Origin: Acidobacteriota bacterium
Lineage (GTDB): Bacteria > Acidobacteriota > Blastocatellia > Pyrinomonadales > Pyrinomonadaceae
Direction of reading: 5' to 3'
Length of the DNA: 64,000 bases
Assembly (NCBI GenBank): GCA_019239425.1
Contig: JAFAZX010000068.1
Coordinates: 124,001 to 188,000, forward strand
This document shows positions 28,101-36,574 of the stretch, piece by piece. A program made the position numbers and the translations under genes. Numbering within the stretch: position 1 is the first letter of the stretch; each line of letters begins with the position of its first letter. The notes below the pieces were generated by a model, which searched no databases, was not told where the DNA came from, and saw nothing but the letters and a program-made list of their open reading frames with translations.

Positions 28101-29147
28101 ACCATCCTGACGCAGCTCCGTAACGGCGTCCCCGGCGCGCTCGCCGAAATCTACTACGCCAACGGGTTCACGGGGCTGAATTTCACGGCGAACCCGAACG
28201 CGGGTGTCGCGAACCTGACGACCAACGGCGGGCGCTACAACTACAACTCGCTCCAGGCCGAGTTCCGCCGCCGCTTCACGCAGGGGCTCAGCTTCCAGGC
28301 CAACTACACGTTCCAGAAGATCCTGACGAACGTGACGGGCAGCACCGACGAGGTCAACCAGACCCGCGTCGAGCCCTTCCTGGACAACGCCAACCCGGGC
28401 CGCGACTACGGCCGCGCCATCTACGACCGCACGCACACCGTCAACATCAACGGCCTCTACGAGCTGCCGTTCGGCCGCGGCAAGCGCTGGCTCAATGAGG
28501 GCGGCGCCGTCGATAAGATTTTCGGCGGCTTCCAGTTCTCGTCCATCGTCAACCTCAGCTCGGGCGTCCCGACGACCATCATCGACGCCCGCGGCACCCT
28601 GAACCGCGCCGGCCGCTCCGGGACGCAGCCGGCGACCACGTCGCTCTCCGCGGACGATGTCAAGAAGCTCTTCGGCGTCTTCAAGACCCCGAACGGCGTC
28701 TTCATCGTCAACCCGAGCGTCCTCTTCGCGGTGGCGTCCGGCCCGGGGCTCCCGACGCTCAACGGCGTCGATCTGACCAAGCCGCTGCCCGCGGGCTACA
28801 CGATCACGAGCGTCCGCGGCGCCAACCCGGTCGGCACCGCGCCGTTCGCCGGCCAAGTCTTCTTCCCGAACGCCCCCGGCTCGACGGGCAACATGACGCG
28901 CAACTTCATCAACGGCCCCATGTACTTCAACTGGGACGCCGGCCTGCTGAAGAACATCAACATCACGGAGAACACCCGCCTCCAGCTGCGCGGCGAGGTC
29001 TTCAACGTGCTCAACAACGCGAACTTCTTCGCGGGCTCCAACCCGGGCATTCTCGACGTCGGCAGCACGAGCTTCGGCCGCCTGACCTCCTCGGGCCAGG
29101 CCTACTCGCCGCGCATCGTGCAGTTCGGCGCGCGCTTCGAGTTCTAA
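25191..29147 (+). CDS. Oar-like TonB-dependent receptor 3 with carboxypeptidase-regulatory domain
   Basis: 1318 residues, the longest of the four. AAGGAG lies 7 nt before the ATG. Signal peptide MLAALALCLLSATAFAQ, then a Gly run, CarboxypepD_reg domain about 28-105 (GSVAGPDGNIAGATVTAKD), plug with VKELPINGRNPLNLLNLIAG (the typical Oar ELPINGRN motif) and RSSSVNYTRDGMNVQDNFIR, and a barrel ending IVQFGARFEF. Compared with the others it has long inserted loops. A strong terminator follows. Confidence 0.93.
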   Translation: MRNFMLAALALCLLSATAFAQGGGGGSLTGSVAGPDGNIAGATVTAKDNQTGKEQTVQASGEGAFTFAQLEVGTYTVTVTAPGFKTRVYTDVKIDAGRPYNLPATLEVGNISETVEVVAGADVVNSTNAELSNTVTPRQVKELPINGRNPLNLLNLIAGSNTTSSSINGQRSSSVNYTRDGMNVQDNFIRNGFVSDQPTVDDTGEFTVITQNAGAEYGTGSTQVVLVTPRGGSDFHGNAFIFNRNSRFAANNFFNNLNNVPRAFLNRNQFGGTLSGPAIFPHFGEGGPRLDHGKSFFFANYEGFRLANQVPITTTTLLGAARTGNFTYTVTCGTPTTAACPAGITSGQTLTANVLSGAGLSLATSANQATFTSAGGVLGVDPAIQSRFLNPLPTSGNGAFTGINYLQAYSFQRQNPENRDAVTGRYDIDFNDKNSANFVFKRNTITDARTDIAAGVAPTTFVSQGGPTTLVVLAYRMSPTTSLTNEIRGGYQRAEPFFNATTDPRNLPFLVSGLPVTNAEASFQSQGRNTDYWNLQDNATWTRGNHAFRFGGVGQFYRIEAINFAAVTPTYALGTTANTATPGLLAGLFPGGINTTDLARANSLRYFLGGVLGNGSQAANASNSTSGFIAGAPTVRRLNFDNFGFYVSDQWRVSDKLTLNLGLRYELYTPLNNPDQLYLEPVIAAGQTPLQALLNPNGQFQPIGGNAGHAGNFTKMDKNNWGPNVSLAYTPNFRNRFLNGLMPGEGKTVLRGGYRVNYVNDEYVRSTDNAGLNNSGLGSTTALATTSTGATQFRVVGLTNAPTTAPIVVPASAFGPGGSRTRTYAFNNAEAGAGNGFLGGTVSLIDPNLQVQRNYEYNVGIQREVGFQSVVEIRYVGGYSKQLVRSIDYNQLDIRNNGFLPDFIRAQSNLTLVEATRAQIIAANPNATTAQLNALLAPYPVSGAFNANVTGSQLLPAISKLDLGGLLNNATILTQLRNGVPGALAEIYYANGFTGLNFTANPNAGVANLTTNGGRYNYNSLQAEFRRRFTQGLSFQANYTFQKILTNVTGSTDEVNQTRVEPFLDNANPGRDYGRAIYDRTHTVNINGLYELPFGRGKRWLNEGGAVDKIFGGFQFSSIVNLSSGVPTTIIDARGTLNRAGRSGTQPATTSLSADDVKKLFGVFKTPNGVFIVNPSVLFAVASGPGLPTLNGVDLTKPLPAGYTITSVRGANPVGTAPFAGQVFFPNAPGSTGNMTRNFINGPMYFNWDAGLLKNINITENTRLQLRGEVFNVLNNANFFAGSNPGILDVGSTSFGRLTSSGQAYSPRIVQFGARFEF

Positions 29148-29187
29148 ACTCTGAGCCCTGACTCGCTCAGGGTTTGCCCACCTTCCG

Positions 29188-29224
29188 GCGGGCGGCGCTC
29201 TTCAAGCGCCGCCCGCATTTTTTT
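29188..29224 (+). terminator. intrinsic terminator after receptor 3
   Basis: 12-bp arms 29188-29199 and 29205-29216 with loop CTTCA, then a run of seven T (29218-29224). Confidence 0.92.
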
Positions 29225-29408
29225 ACGCCGCGTTGGCCTGCGGCCCCGACTCTGTAGTAGGCTATGTCGGCTCCCCGACCGGCGGCGCCCAACGGCGGCC
29301 CGCACACTTGCCACACGGCCGAGTCACAAAACTTTTCGAACCCCAGCAGAGATTCCGCGGGAACCTTTCGCGTCCCGCGGCGCAAGTTACGACGGAGGAT
29401 TTAAAGAG

Positions 29409-30302
29409 ATGTTCAAGACCCGCACGCCCCGCGCCCCACGTGCGCTCGCCCTCGCCTGCGCGCTGCTCGCCGCGCTGCTACCCTCGACGCCGCGCGCGGC
29501 CGTCGCCGCCCGCCCCGACGACAAGATGAGGGCCGAGGACGTCATCGCCAAGCACCTCGAAGCGCTCGGGCCGCAGGCGGCCCGCGCCGCCGCGAAGACG
29601 CGCATCGTCGCCGGCACCTCGCGCGCCATCTTCAAGGCCCGCAGCACCTCGGGCGCCATCGACGGCCAGGTCGTCATCGCGTCCGACTCGAACAAGGTCG
29701 TCTTCGGCATGAAGTTCGACGCGCCGAACTACCCCGGCGAGCGCTTCGGGTTCGACGGCAAGAAGTTCACGGTCGGCTACCTGACGCCGGGCGTCCGCTC
29801 GCAGATCGGCAACTTCGCCCTGACCAACAGCGAAATCTTCAAGGAGGGACTCGTCGGCGGCACGCTCACCTCGGCCTGGCCCTTCCTCAACCTCTCGGAG
29901 CGCAAGGCCAAGCTCGAATACGGCGGCACCGAGAAGGTCAACGACCGGCTCGCGCACAAGATTAAGTACTACCCGGCCAAAGGCTCCGACCTGAAGATCA
30001 CCCTCTACTTCGACGCCGAGACCTTCCAGCACGTCCGCACGCAGTACGAGCGCATCGTCGGCGCCCGCATGGGCACCGACGTGAACAACTCGGCCAGCCA
30101 GCAGGAGACGCGCTACAAGATCATCGAGGAGTTCGGCGACTACAAGGAGGAGGGCAAGCTGAAGCTCCCGCACAGCTACAAGCTCCAGCTCGAAATCAAC
30201 AAGACCGCCGGCGGCTCGCTCGACCGCTGGGAGATGCAACTCGACCAGTTCGCCTTCGACCAGGAGATCGACGACCGCATGTTCAACGTCGAGGCGGACT
30301 GA
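29409..30302 (+). CDS. exported LolA-like outer-membrane lipoprotein-sorting fold protein
   Basis: 297 residues; GGAGG lies about 11 nt before the ATG. A signal peptide (ALALACALLAALLPSTPRAAVA) precedes DKMRAEDVIAKHLEALG, a helix typical of LolA/LolB-fold proteins that begin with a repeated-use helix (DVIAKH..ALG). The rest is beta-rich, with FGFDGKKFTVGYLTPG, HKIKYYPAKGSDLKITLYFD and a C-terminal FDQEIDDRMFNVE, as in LolA-like proteins (DxxxF ending). No lipobox is present. It could bind lipid or lipoprotein in the periplasm; this is inferred from fold resemblance only. Confidence 0.6.
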   Translation: MFKTRTPRAPRALALACALLAALLPSTPRAAVAARPDDKMRAEDVIAKHLEALGPQAARAAAKTRIVAGTSRAIFKARSTSGAIDGQVVIASDSNKVVFGMKFDAPNYPGERFGFDGKKFTVGYLTPGVRSQIGNFALTNSEIFKEGLVGGTLTSAWPFLNLSERKAKLEYGGTEKVNDRLAHKIKYYPAKGSDLKITLYFDAETFQHVRTQYERIVGARMGTDVNNSASQQETRYKIIEEFGDYKEEGKLKLPHSYKLQLEINKTAGGSLDRWEMQLDQFAFDQEIDDRMFNVEAD

Positions 30303-30838
30303 CCTCCGAAGGGGAAGACCGAGCGACCAGTTAAAGGGGCGCGCCCCGGCTCAGAGGCCGCGGGCGCGCCCCTTCTCTCTTTAGCGCGGGCGCCCCGCGA
30401 CCAAAAAAACCTCCCTAATCTTCATAAATTCGGATGCGTTATTTATATTTCTGAATTTTGCCGATCTAACGGGACGCCGCAGCCCCTCATTTGCCGAGAT
30501 AAATCCGCGTACGCCATTTATCTGTCCGGTGGAACACTCTTTGCCGTGTTTTATCGCGTAGTCTGTTCTTTCACCCCTACTCCGGCACGTCGCGCCCAGA
30601 CCCGTCGCTCGCACTTCCCCCAAAATAGCCGCGGGACGAAGAGGGGCGCCCTTACCCATACACCGCGGCCGCGCCCGACGGCATTGCGGCGTGCCCCAAC
30701 TCGCGAAGGTCGGTTCCCGGCCGTTATGTCTCCGCCGCGCCGCGGACTGCGCCTGCGCCCTAACCCGCGTGGGTCAAGGCCACTTGACCCGGGACGTAAG
30801 AAGCGCCCTTTTGCCAGTCTGAAAAGGAGATTCATCAG
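30303..30838. promoter_or_regulatory. 536-bp region upstream of receptor 4
   Basis: It begins with a terminator (30334-30374), then an AT-rich stretch (about 30400-30550) with a GATAAAT/ATTTATC palindrome at 30498-30522 (11-bp spacer), then about 280 bp of GC-rich leader and the AAGGAG ribosome site before the ATG at 30839. The short ORFs in it show no coding bias. It probably contains the promoter and operator of receptor 4. Confidence 0.5.
30334..30374 (+). terminator. intrinsic terminator after LolA-like gene
   Basis: Arms AAGGGGCGCGCCC and its complement at 30334-30346 and 30362-30374, with a loop that can extend the stem, followed by CTCTCTTT. It lies 31 bp after the stop. Confidence 0.78.
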
Positions 30839-33800
30839 ATGAGAAGACTCACCTCAATGGCGTCTGCCGCGCTGTTGCTCGTCGCCCTCTGCGCGACGGC
30901 CTTCGCGCAGGGCAGCTCGACGCTGACGGGTACGGTCACCGACCCGAACGGCGCGGTAGTCTCAGGCGCCACTGTCACCGCGACCAACGTCGCGACCAAC
31001 GCTGCCACCACCACCCAGACCACGGATGCCGGCGTCTACCGCTTCCCGACGCTGCCCGTCGGCACTTACACCGTGAAGGTCGAGGCCGCCGGCTTCAGCA
31101 CCGGGCAGGTCGAACAGGTCGTGCTGACGGTCGCCCAGGTCGTCACGCAGGACGTGAAGCTCGCCATCGGCTCGGCGTCCGAGACCGTGACGGTCGTCGC
31201 GGGCGGCGAGCAGCTCGCGCAGCCCTCCGAGTCGAGCGTCTCGCAGCTCCTGAACCGCACCGTCTGGGAAAACTTCCCGCTCGAGAACCGCGACACCAAC
31301 GAGTTCATGGATCTGATCCCCGGCGCGGTGCCGAACGCCTTCAACGGCAGCACGCGCGGCGCGGCCGTCAACGGCACGCGCGGCGGCATGGGGAACTTCA
31401 TGGTCGAGGGTTATGACAACAACGAGCAGGGCCAGGGCGGCCGCGGCTCGACCGTCGCCGGCGGCAACACCAGCATCTCGCCCGAGGCCATTCAGGAATA
31501 CCGCGTCATCACCAACAACTACTCGGCGCAGTACGGCAAGGCGGGCGGCTTCGTGACCGACACGGTGCTCCGCTCGGGCTCCAACGAAGTCCACGGCTCG
31601 CTCTTCGAGTACAACCGCATCCAGAAGCTCGCGGCCAACGACTTCTTCTCCAACACCGCGGGCGTCCGCGACTCGCTGGTGCGCAACCAGTTCGGCGGCT
31701 CTCTCGGCGGCCCGCTCAAGAAGGACAAGACCTTCGTCTTCGGCACCGCGGAGTTCCACCGCGTCCGCCAGGGCGCGCCGGTGACCACCACGGGCACTAC
31801 GCAGCAGTTCCTCAACTTCGTCAACAGCGGCGCCTTCGCCACCTTCAACGAGACGAACCCGAACGGCTTCTGCGTCCAGAACCTCGGCGAGACCTGCCCG
31901 GGCGGCTTCAACCGCGCGCGCACGCTCGGGACGAACTTCAACGCGCTGCGGGCCGCCTCGCCCTTCCCGCTGGCGACCCGCAACTTCAGCAACGTCGGCG
32001 CCGGCCTCTTCTCCGAGGGCATCGTCTACCCCGTCCCCGTCTACGGCGACGTGACCGTCACCGACAAGAGCGAGTTCAACCAGAAGCGCTTCAGCGTCAA
32101 GGCCGACCACACGTTCAACGACACGAACCGCCTAACCTACACCTGGCTCTCGGAGTTCGCAGAGTCTTTCGACTCGGTCAACGGCGGCGACGGGACAATC
32201 GGGCCGCCCTCGACGACCCCGGCCGTCTCGGTGCTGACGGGGCTCACCTACAGCCATACCTTCAGCCCGACGGTCATCAACGAGGCGAAGTTCAGCTACC
32301 TCCGCCACCGGCTCGACTTCCCGCAGTGCCCCGGCACCGACGGCCTGCCGTCGGTCGCCACCGGCATCGACCCGCTGGGCGTCAGCCTCGGGTGCACGAG
32401 CAACCTGCCGCAGTTCTTCACCGACAACCAGTTCCAGCTCCAGGACAGCATCTCGCTCGTCCGCGGGGCACACACCTTCAGGACGGGCGCGGAGTACCGC
32501 CGCATCCGCAACGGCTCCGCCTTCGAGGCCATCAAGAACGGCTTCTTCCTGCCGCACGGCGTCGAAGAGTTGCTCACCGACGGCTTCTACGGCGACCAGG
32601 CCGACCTGCTCCTCTTCGGCGAGCCGACGTTCGGGGCCTTCACCTTCGCGCAGGCTTCGATCAACCCGACGAACGGCCAGCGGCCCGAGTACTACCGCGG
32701 CTACCGCAGCAACGAGTGGGCCGCCTACTTCCAGGACGACTGGAAGGTGCGGCGCAACCTGACCTTCAACCTCGGCCTGCGCTGGGAGTACTTCGGCCCG
32801 CCGCATAACTTCCGCTCCGGCATCGACTCGAACTTCTACTTCGGCTCGGACACCACGCCCGTCCCGAACCCGTCGGTGAACGTCTTCTTCCCCACCAACA
32901 ACCCGCTCACGGCGAAGGTGGTCAGGGGAAGCTTCCAGCAGCGCGACCACGAAATCTGGAAGAAGGATTTCAACAACTTCGCGCCGCGCGCCGGCTTCGC
33001 GTGGGACATCTTCGGCGACCAGAAGCTGATCCTCCGCGGCGGCGGGGCTATTTCCTACGACCGCATCTGGAACAACCTCTTCGAGAACATCCGCTTCAAC
33101 GCGCCGTTCTTCTCCTTCGCCACGGTCGGCGCCTTCGGCGGCGGCGCGGGGCGGCCCGCGGGGCCTCTGGCCACCCCCGGACTCTACGCAGTTCCCTTCA
33201 CCCCGGCGAACACCGCGGGCTTCAACAATCCGGCGTTCAACCCCGTCCCGTCGGCGCGGCACATGGACGAGAACCTGAAGACGCCCTACATCCAGCAGTT
33301 CAACCTCGGCCTGCAGTACGAGGTCTTCAAGGACTTCCTGCTGGAGGCGAACTACATCACCACCGCGGGCAAGCAGTTGACCGGCCTGATCGACATCAAC
33401 ACCTACGACGGCCGTACGCGCGGCGGCAGCAGCCGCCGGCCCAACCCCAACATGGGCGGCGACAACTTCCGCACCAACGCCTTCAGCTCGATCTACCACG
33501 GCGGGCAGATCGTCTTCCGCAACCGCCCGTGGCACGGGCTCCAGTTCAACTCGCACTACACCTTCGCCAAGGCGATTGACCAACTGAGCGACGCCTTCAA
33601 CAACCGCATCACCGGCGGCCGGCCGTTCGACAACCAGAACATCAACTACGACCGCAGCCGTTCCGACTTCGACGTCACGCACCGCTTCGTCACCGGCTTC
33701 ACCTACGAGGCCCCTTTCTTCAAGGGTAACCGCTGGCTCGGCGGCTGGGTGGCGACCGGCGTCATCCAGTTGAACTCGGGCGTGCCCTTCTCCATCTACC

Positions 33801-34309
33801 ACAGCGGCCAGGACCCGAACGCCGACGGCTACCTGACCGACCGCGCCGTCTTCATCGGCAGCGGCAGAGCGCAGGACGCGGTCAACAACAACCGCAGCCC
33901 GGCGGACGGCTACTTCGACACGACGCAGTTCGTCGGCATGGTCACGCGCGTGAACAACTTCCTCGCGGCGGCGGGCAGCGACCCGACGGCGCGCGCCAAC
34001 GCGGTGCGCGCGGCCTGCGGCGCCGGCAACGGCGTGGTCGTCAGCGCCACGCAGTGGTGGTGCAACGGGACGCTCGGGCGCAACGTGATGACCGGCCCGG
34101 GCTACGCCAACGTCGACTTCGGCCTCCACAAGAAGTTCAAGGTGACCGAGAAGACCAACCTGCAACTCCAGGCCAACGCCTTCAACCTTTTCAACCACCC
34201 GAACTTCGGGCTGCCGGTGGGCAACATCAACAGCGCCCAGTTCGGCCGCTCGACTTTCACGGTCGGCACGCCCAGGATCATGCAGCTCGCCATCCGGTTC
34301 GACTTCTAA
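30839..34309 (+). CDS. Oar-like TonB-dependent receptor 4 with carboxypeptidase-regulatory domain
   Basis: 1156 residues; AAGGAG lies about 11 nt before the ATG. Signal peptide MASAALLLVALCATAFAQ, CarboxypepD_reg domain about 25-105 (GTVTDPNGAVVSGATVTATN), plug with ENFPLENRDTNEFMDLIPG, NFMVEGYDNNEQGQGG and GGFVTDTVLRSGSNEVHGSL, and a barrel ending IMQLAIRFDF. ENRDTNEF replaces the ELPINGRN form of receptor 3, so the plug belongs to a different subgroup. The substrate is unknown. A very strong terminator follows. Confidence 0.93.
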   Translation: MRRLTSMASAALLLVALCATAFAQGSSTLTGTVTDPNGAVVSGATVTATNVATNAATTTQTTDAGVYRFPTLPVGTYTVKVEAAGFSTGQVEQVVLTVAQVVTQDVKLAIGSASETVTVVAGGEQLAQPSESSVSQLLNRTVWENFPLENRDTNEFMDLIPGAVPNAFNGSTRGAAVNGTRGGMGNFMVEGYDNNEQGQGGRGSTVAGGNTSISPEAIQEYRVITNNYSAQYGKAGGFVTDTVLRSGSNEVHGSLFEYNRIQKLAANDFFSNTAGVRDSLVRNQFGGSLGGPLKKDKTFVFGTAEFHRVRQGAPVTTTGTTQQFLNFVNSGAFATFNETNPNGFCVQNLGETCPGGFNRARTLGTNFNALRAASPFPLATRNFSNVGAGLFSEGIVYPVPVYGDVTVTDKSEFNQKRFSVKADHTFNDTNRLTYTWLSEFAESFDSVNGGDGTIGPPSTTPAVSVLTGLTYSHTFSPTVINEAKFSYLRHRLDFPQCPGTDGLPSVATGIDPLGVSLGCTSNLPQFFTDNQFQLQDSISLVRGAHTFRTGAEYRRIRNGSAFEAIKNGFFLPHGVEELLTDGFYGDQADLLLFGEPTFGAFTFAQASINPTNGQRPEYYRGYRSNEWAAYFQDDWKVRRNLTFNLGLRWEYFGPPHNFRSGIDSNFYFGSDTTPVPNPSVNVFFPTNNPLTAKVVRGSFQQRDHEIWKKDFNNFAPRAGFAWDIFGDQKLILRGGGAISYDRIWNNLFENIRFNAPFFSFATVGAFGGGAGRPAGPLATPGLYAVPFTPANTAGFNNPAFNPVPSARHMDENLKTPYIQQFNLGLQYEVFKDFLLEANYITTAGKQLTGLIDINTYDGRTRGGSSRRPNPNMGGDNFRTNAFSSIYHGGQIVFRNRPWHGLQFNSHYTFAKAIDQLSDAFNNRITGGRPFDNQNINYDRSRSDFDVTHRFVTGFTYEAPFFKGNRWLGGWVATGVIQLNSGVPFSIYHSGQDPNADGYLTDRAVFIGSGRAQDAVNNNRSPADGYFDTTQFVGMVTRVNNFLAAAGSDPTARANAVRAACGAGNGVVVSATQWWCNGTLGRNVMTGPGYANVDFGLHKKFKVTEKTNLQLQANAFNLFNHPNFGLPVGNINSAQFGRSTFTVGTPRIMQLAIRFDF

Positions 34310-34347
34310 GCCGAACCGAAGGGCGAGGCCTTCGACTTGAAAACTTC

Positions 34348-34384
34348 GAGGGCGCCGACTTCTTAAAGTCGGCGCCCTCTTTTT
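34348..34384 (+). terminator. intrinsic terminator after receptor 4
   Basis: 13-bp arms 34348-34360 and 34367-34379 with a 6-base loop, followed by TTTTTCTT. It serves the plus-strand receptor; the convergent DUF512 gene ends at 34406. Confidence 0.92.
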
Positions 34385-34405
34385 CTTCCCTGCTCGACAC
34401 GACCC

Positions 34406-35749
34406 TCAGCCGCCGCAGACCAGCTCGGCCAAGCCTTCGAGGTCGAGAGCGCGGACGGGCATCCCTATCTTCTGTTCGAGCTCGTCGAGCCGCGTGCCGT
34501 CGAGCATGACGGGTTCGTCCGACTTGTGCGCCGTCTTGGGGATGACGACGAACTCGCCCTCCAGCTCGCCCTTCAACGCCTCGACGCACTGGCCCGTCAT
34601 CAGACCCGCGACGACTATCTCCTCGCCGAAGTACCTGTTCTCGACCGCGACCACCTTCAGGCGCGTCCCCGAACTCTCGTTGAGCCGGCCGACCAGATCG
34701 GTCAACACCGGCGCGAAGAGCTTACCCGTCAGCACCGTCCCTCTCAGCCCCGCCGCGTCGCGCACGCCCTTCTTCTCGACCTGCTTCAGCAGGCGGCCGA
34801 ACTCCTCGCGGAAAGAGCGCACCATGCCGACGCCGTCCTCGATCTGCGGGTAGTCGCCGTAGTGCCTGCGCCCCGGCACGTCCACGTCGGCGCGCAGATA
34901 AATCTCGTCGCCGAGGAAGGCGAAGTTCGTCCCCAGCCTTTTCTTCAAATCCCTCTGGAGCGCGCCGACCTCGCGGATGATTTGGCGGCACCACTCGGGC
35001 GTGACCGGCGTCAGGCGCTCGTCCGTGTTGTAGCGCGTCAGCCCCAGGGGGACTACCGCCACGCTGCGCACGCGCGGGTACTCGGCGGCCAGGTCTTCGA
35101 CCGTCCGCCGCAAGACCTCGCCGTCGTTGATGCCGGGGCAGAGCACGACCTGCGCGTGTATCTCGATGCCGGCGTCCATCATCCGCCGCAGCTTGTCCGA
35201 GATGTCCGCGCGCTTCTCGTCGACGCCGAGCAGGTAAGCCCGAACCTTCAGGTCGGTCGCGTGCACCGAGACGTACTGCGGCGTCAGGCGCTGCTCGACG
35301 ACCCGGTTCATCTCGTCCTCGGTGATGGACGAGAGCGTCGTGTAGTTGCCGTAGAGGAAGGAGAGGCGCACGTCCTCGTCGCGGAAGAAGAGCGCGGGGC
35401 GCGCGTCCGGCGGGTTGCCCTTGCAGAAGCAGAAGAGGCACTCGTTGGCGCACTGGCGCGGCGCGATGTTCTCGAACTGGAGCCCGAAGTCCTCGCCCTC
35501 CCCGCGGACGATTTCGACCTCCCACTCCTCGCCGCCGCGCTTGAGCACGTCCAGAATGAGTTCGGTCTCGCCGCCCGTGTGGAAGCGGAAGTCCAGGTAG
35601 TCGCGCACCAGGCGGCCGTTGACTTTGACCACGCGGTCGCCCGGCTCAAGCTCAAGCTCTGCGCCGAGGCTGCCGGGGTCGACCTCCGTGATGGTCACGC
35701 CGCGGCGGCGGATCTGCGTGACGGCTGGTGTGACTGCGAACTCGTACAT
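34406..35749 (-). CDS. DUF512 / PDZ-radical-SAM-like protein
   Basis: 447 residues. An N-terminal PDZ-like domain (about 15-85, VDPGSLGAELELEPGDRVVK) is followed by a cysteine cluster C100-x3-C104-x2-C107 (plus C109), the spacing of a radical-SAM [4Fe-4S] site, with the conserved FFRDEDVRLSFLYGNYTTLS just after it. The C-terminal half is DUF512 (GTVLTGKLFAPVL, FGEEIVVAGLMTGQ). Members are conserved in many anaerobes and some other phyla, often beside ribosome-assembly genes; their reaction is unknown. Here it stands alone, with its own promoter region shared with the response regulator. Confidence 0.87.
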   Translation of the reverse strand: MYEFAVTPAVTQIRRRGVTITEVDPGSLGAELELEPGDRVVKVNGRLVRDYLDFRFHTGGETELILDVLKRGGEEWEVEIVRGEGEDFGLQFENIAPRQCANECLFCFCKGNPPDARPALFFRDEDVRLSFLYGNYTTLSSITEDEMNRVVEQRLTPQYVSVHATDLKVRAYLLGVDEKRADISDKLRRMMDAGIEIHAQVVLCPGINDGEVLRRTVEDLAAEYPRVRSVAVVPLGLTRYNTDERLTPVTPEWCRQIIREVGALQRDLKKRLGTNFAFLGDEIYLRADVDVPGRRHYGDYPQIEDGVGMVRSFREEFGRLLKQVEKKGVRDAAGLRGTVLTGKLFAPVLTDLVGRLNESSGTRLKVVAVENRYFGEEIVVAGLMTGQCVEALKGELEGEFVVIPKTAHKSDEPVMLDGTRLDELEQKIGMPVRALDLEGLAELVCGG

Positions 35750-36065
35750 TCTCGGACTGCCTCTTACGTCTTCCCTGACACCCGACGGCTTCCGCGCGAC
35801 CCTTGAGTATGGCCGAAGCTCTCCTACTCTTCAACCACGCGGGCGGCCTGTTCCGGCGAAAGAGGATAGATGAGCACGCACGCCGCACGGTTCGCTGGCA
35901 GAATGAACGACCGGCGTGTCAGAAAGAGAGGGTTTGACTGAGACACGTCCGCGCTCTACATTAGTTTCGGGGCCGCGCGGCGGGCACGCCGGTTGCCAAA
36001 GTCCCGAGCGGCACCCCCGCTTCCCCCGCCGAAGCACGCCGGAAAGGTTCTCGAAGTAGGCACGG
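35750..36065. promoter_or_regulatory. 316-bp divergent region between DUF512 and response regulator
   Basis: It contains a good sigma-70-type promoter for the plus strand (35934-35962). The rest shows no clear structure, and the short ORFs reading through it lack ribosome sites. Confidence 0.5.
35934..35962 (+). promoter_or_regulatory. sigma-70-like promoter for the response regulator
   Basis: -35 TTGACT at 35934-35939 and -10 TACATT at 35957-35962 are separated by 17 bp. A start of transcription near 35970 would give a leader of about 95 nt before the ATG at 36066. Confidence 0.6.
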
Positions 36066-36479
36066 ATGAACAACCCGACCGAAGGGTTCGAACAAAGGGC
36101 CGCGCAAGCCGCACGGGGGGAAGGGCTGCGCCCGAAGGTGCTGCTCGCCGAAGACGACCGCGCCCTGCGCCGCTACCTCGAAGTCGTGCTGCGCCGCGCG
36201 GGCTACGAGGTGCTGTCGGCGGCCGACGGGCTCGAAGCGATGAAGGCGCTGCTCACGAACGCGGTGGACGCGGTCGTGACCGACGCCGTCATGCCGCACC
36301 TCTCGGGGCACGAACTCTGCCGCTTTCTGCGCGAGCACCCGCAACTGAAAGGGATTCCCGTCGTGCTGCTGAGCGGCGAAACGTCGGCGCAGCACGAAGG
36401 GGCCGGCGCCGACCTCTACCTCTCCAAGCCTGTCTCCGTCGAAGAACTCTCGGCCGGCCTCGCGCGCCTGCTCGCCTGA
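36066..36479 (+). CDS. receiver-only response regulator (CheY-like)
   Basis: 137 residues: a single receiver domain preceded by about 22 extra residues. The acidic pocket is E29/D30/D31, the phospho-acceptor is D73 in VVTDAVMPHLSG, the switch residue is S103 in VVLLSGE, and K121 sits in LYLSKPVS. There is no output domain, and no histidine kinase is adjacent, so it is an orphan that may act by protein contact. A family C hairpin follows the stop by 6 bp. The start has no strong Shine-Dalgarno (GTAGG 9 nt upstream is the best). Confidence 0.88.
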   Translation: MNNPTEGFEQRAAQAARGEGLRPKVLLAEDDRALRRYLEVVLRRAGYEVLSAADGLEAMKALLTNAVDAVVTDAVMPHLSGHELCRFLREHPQLKGIPVVLLSGETSAQHEGAGADLYLSKPVSVEELSAGLARLLA

Positions 36480-36485
36480 AAAGAA

Positions 36486-36560
36486 TTCACCACAGAGACA
36501 CGGGGGCACAGCTTTGAAGTCATAAGTCTTCAAGCTGTGCCCCCGTGTCTCTGTGGTGAA
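36486..36560. repeat. hairpin element, family C (CACAGAGA, 8-bp word) copy 1
   Basis: Arms 36486-36519 and 36528-36560 are reverse complements apart from one extra T. The words are CACAGAGA and CACGGGGG, mirrored in both arms. The inner part (CAGCT..GAAGT.ATAA.TC) is shared with copy 2 at 43051. It sits between the convergent response regulator and alanine dehydrogenase genes, 6 bp from one stop and 14 bp from the other. Confidence 0.88.
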
Positions 36561-36574
36561 ATTGTCTTAAAGAC

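Noticed and set aside
30546-30842. Short open frames upstream of receptor 4 as a leader peptide gene
   Set aside because: No ribosome site and no coding bias; the region is better explained as promoter and leader.
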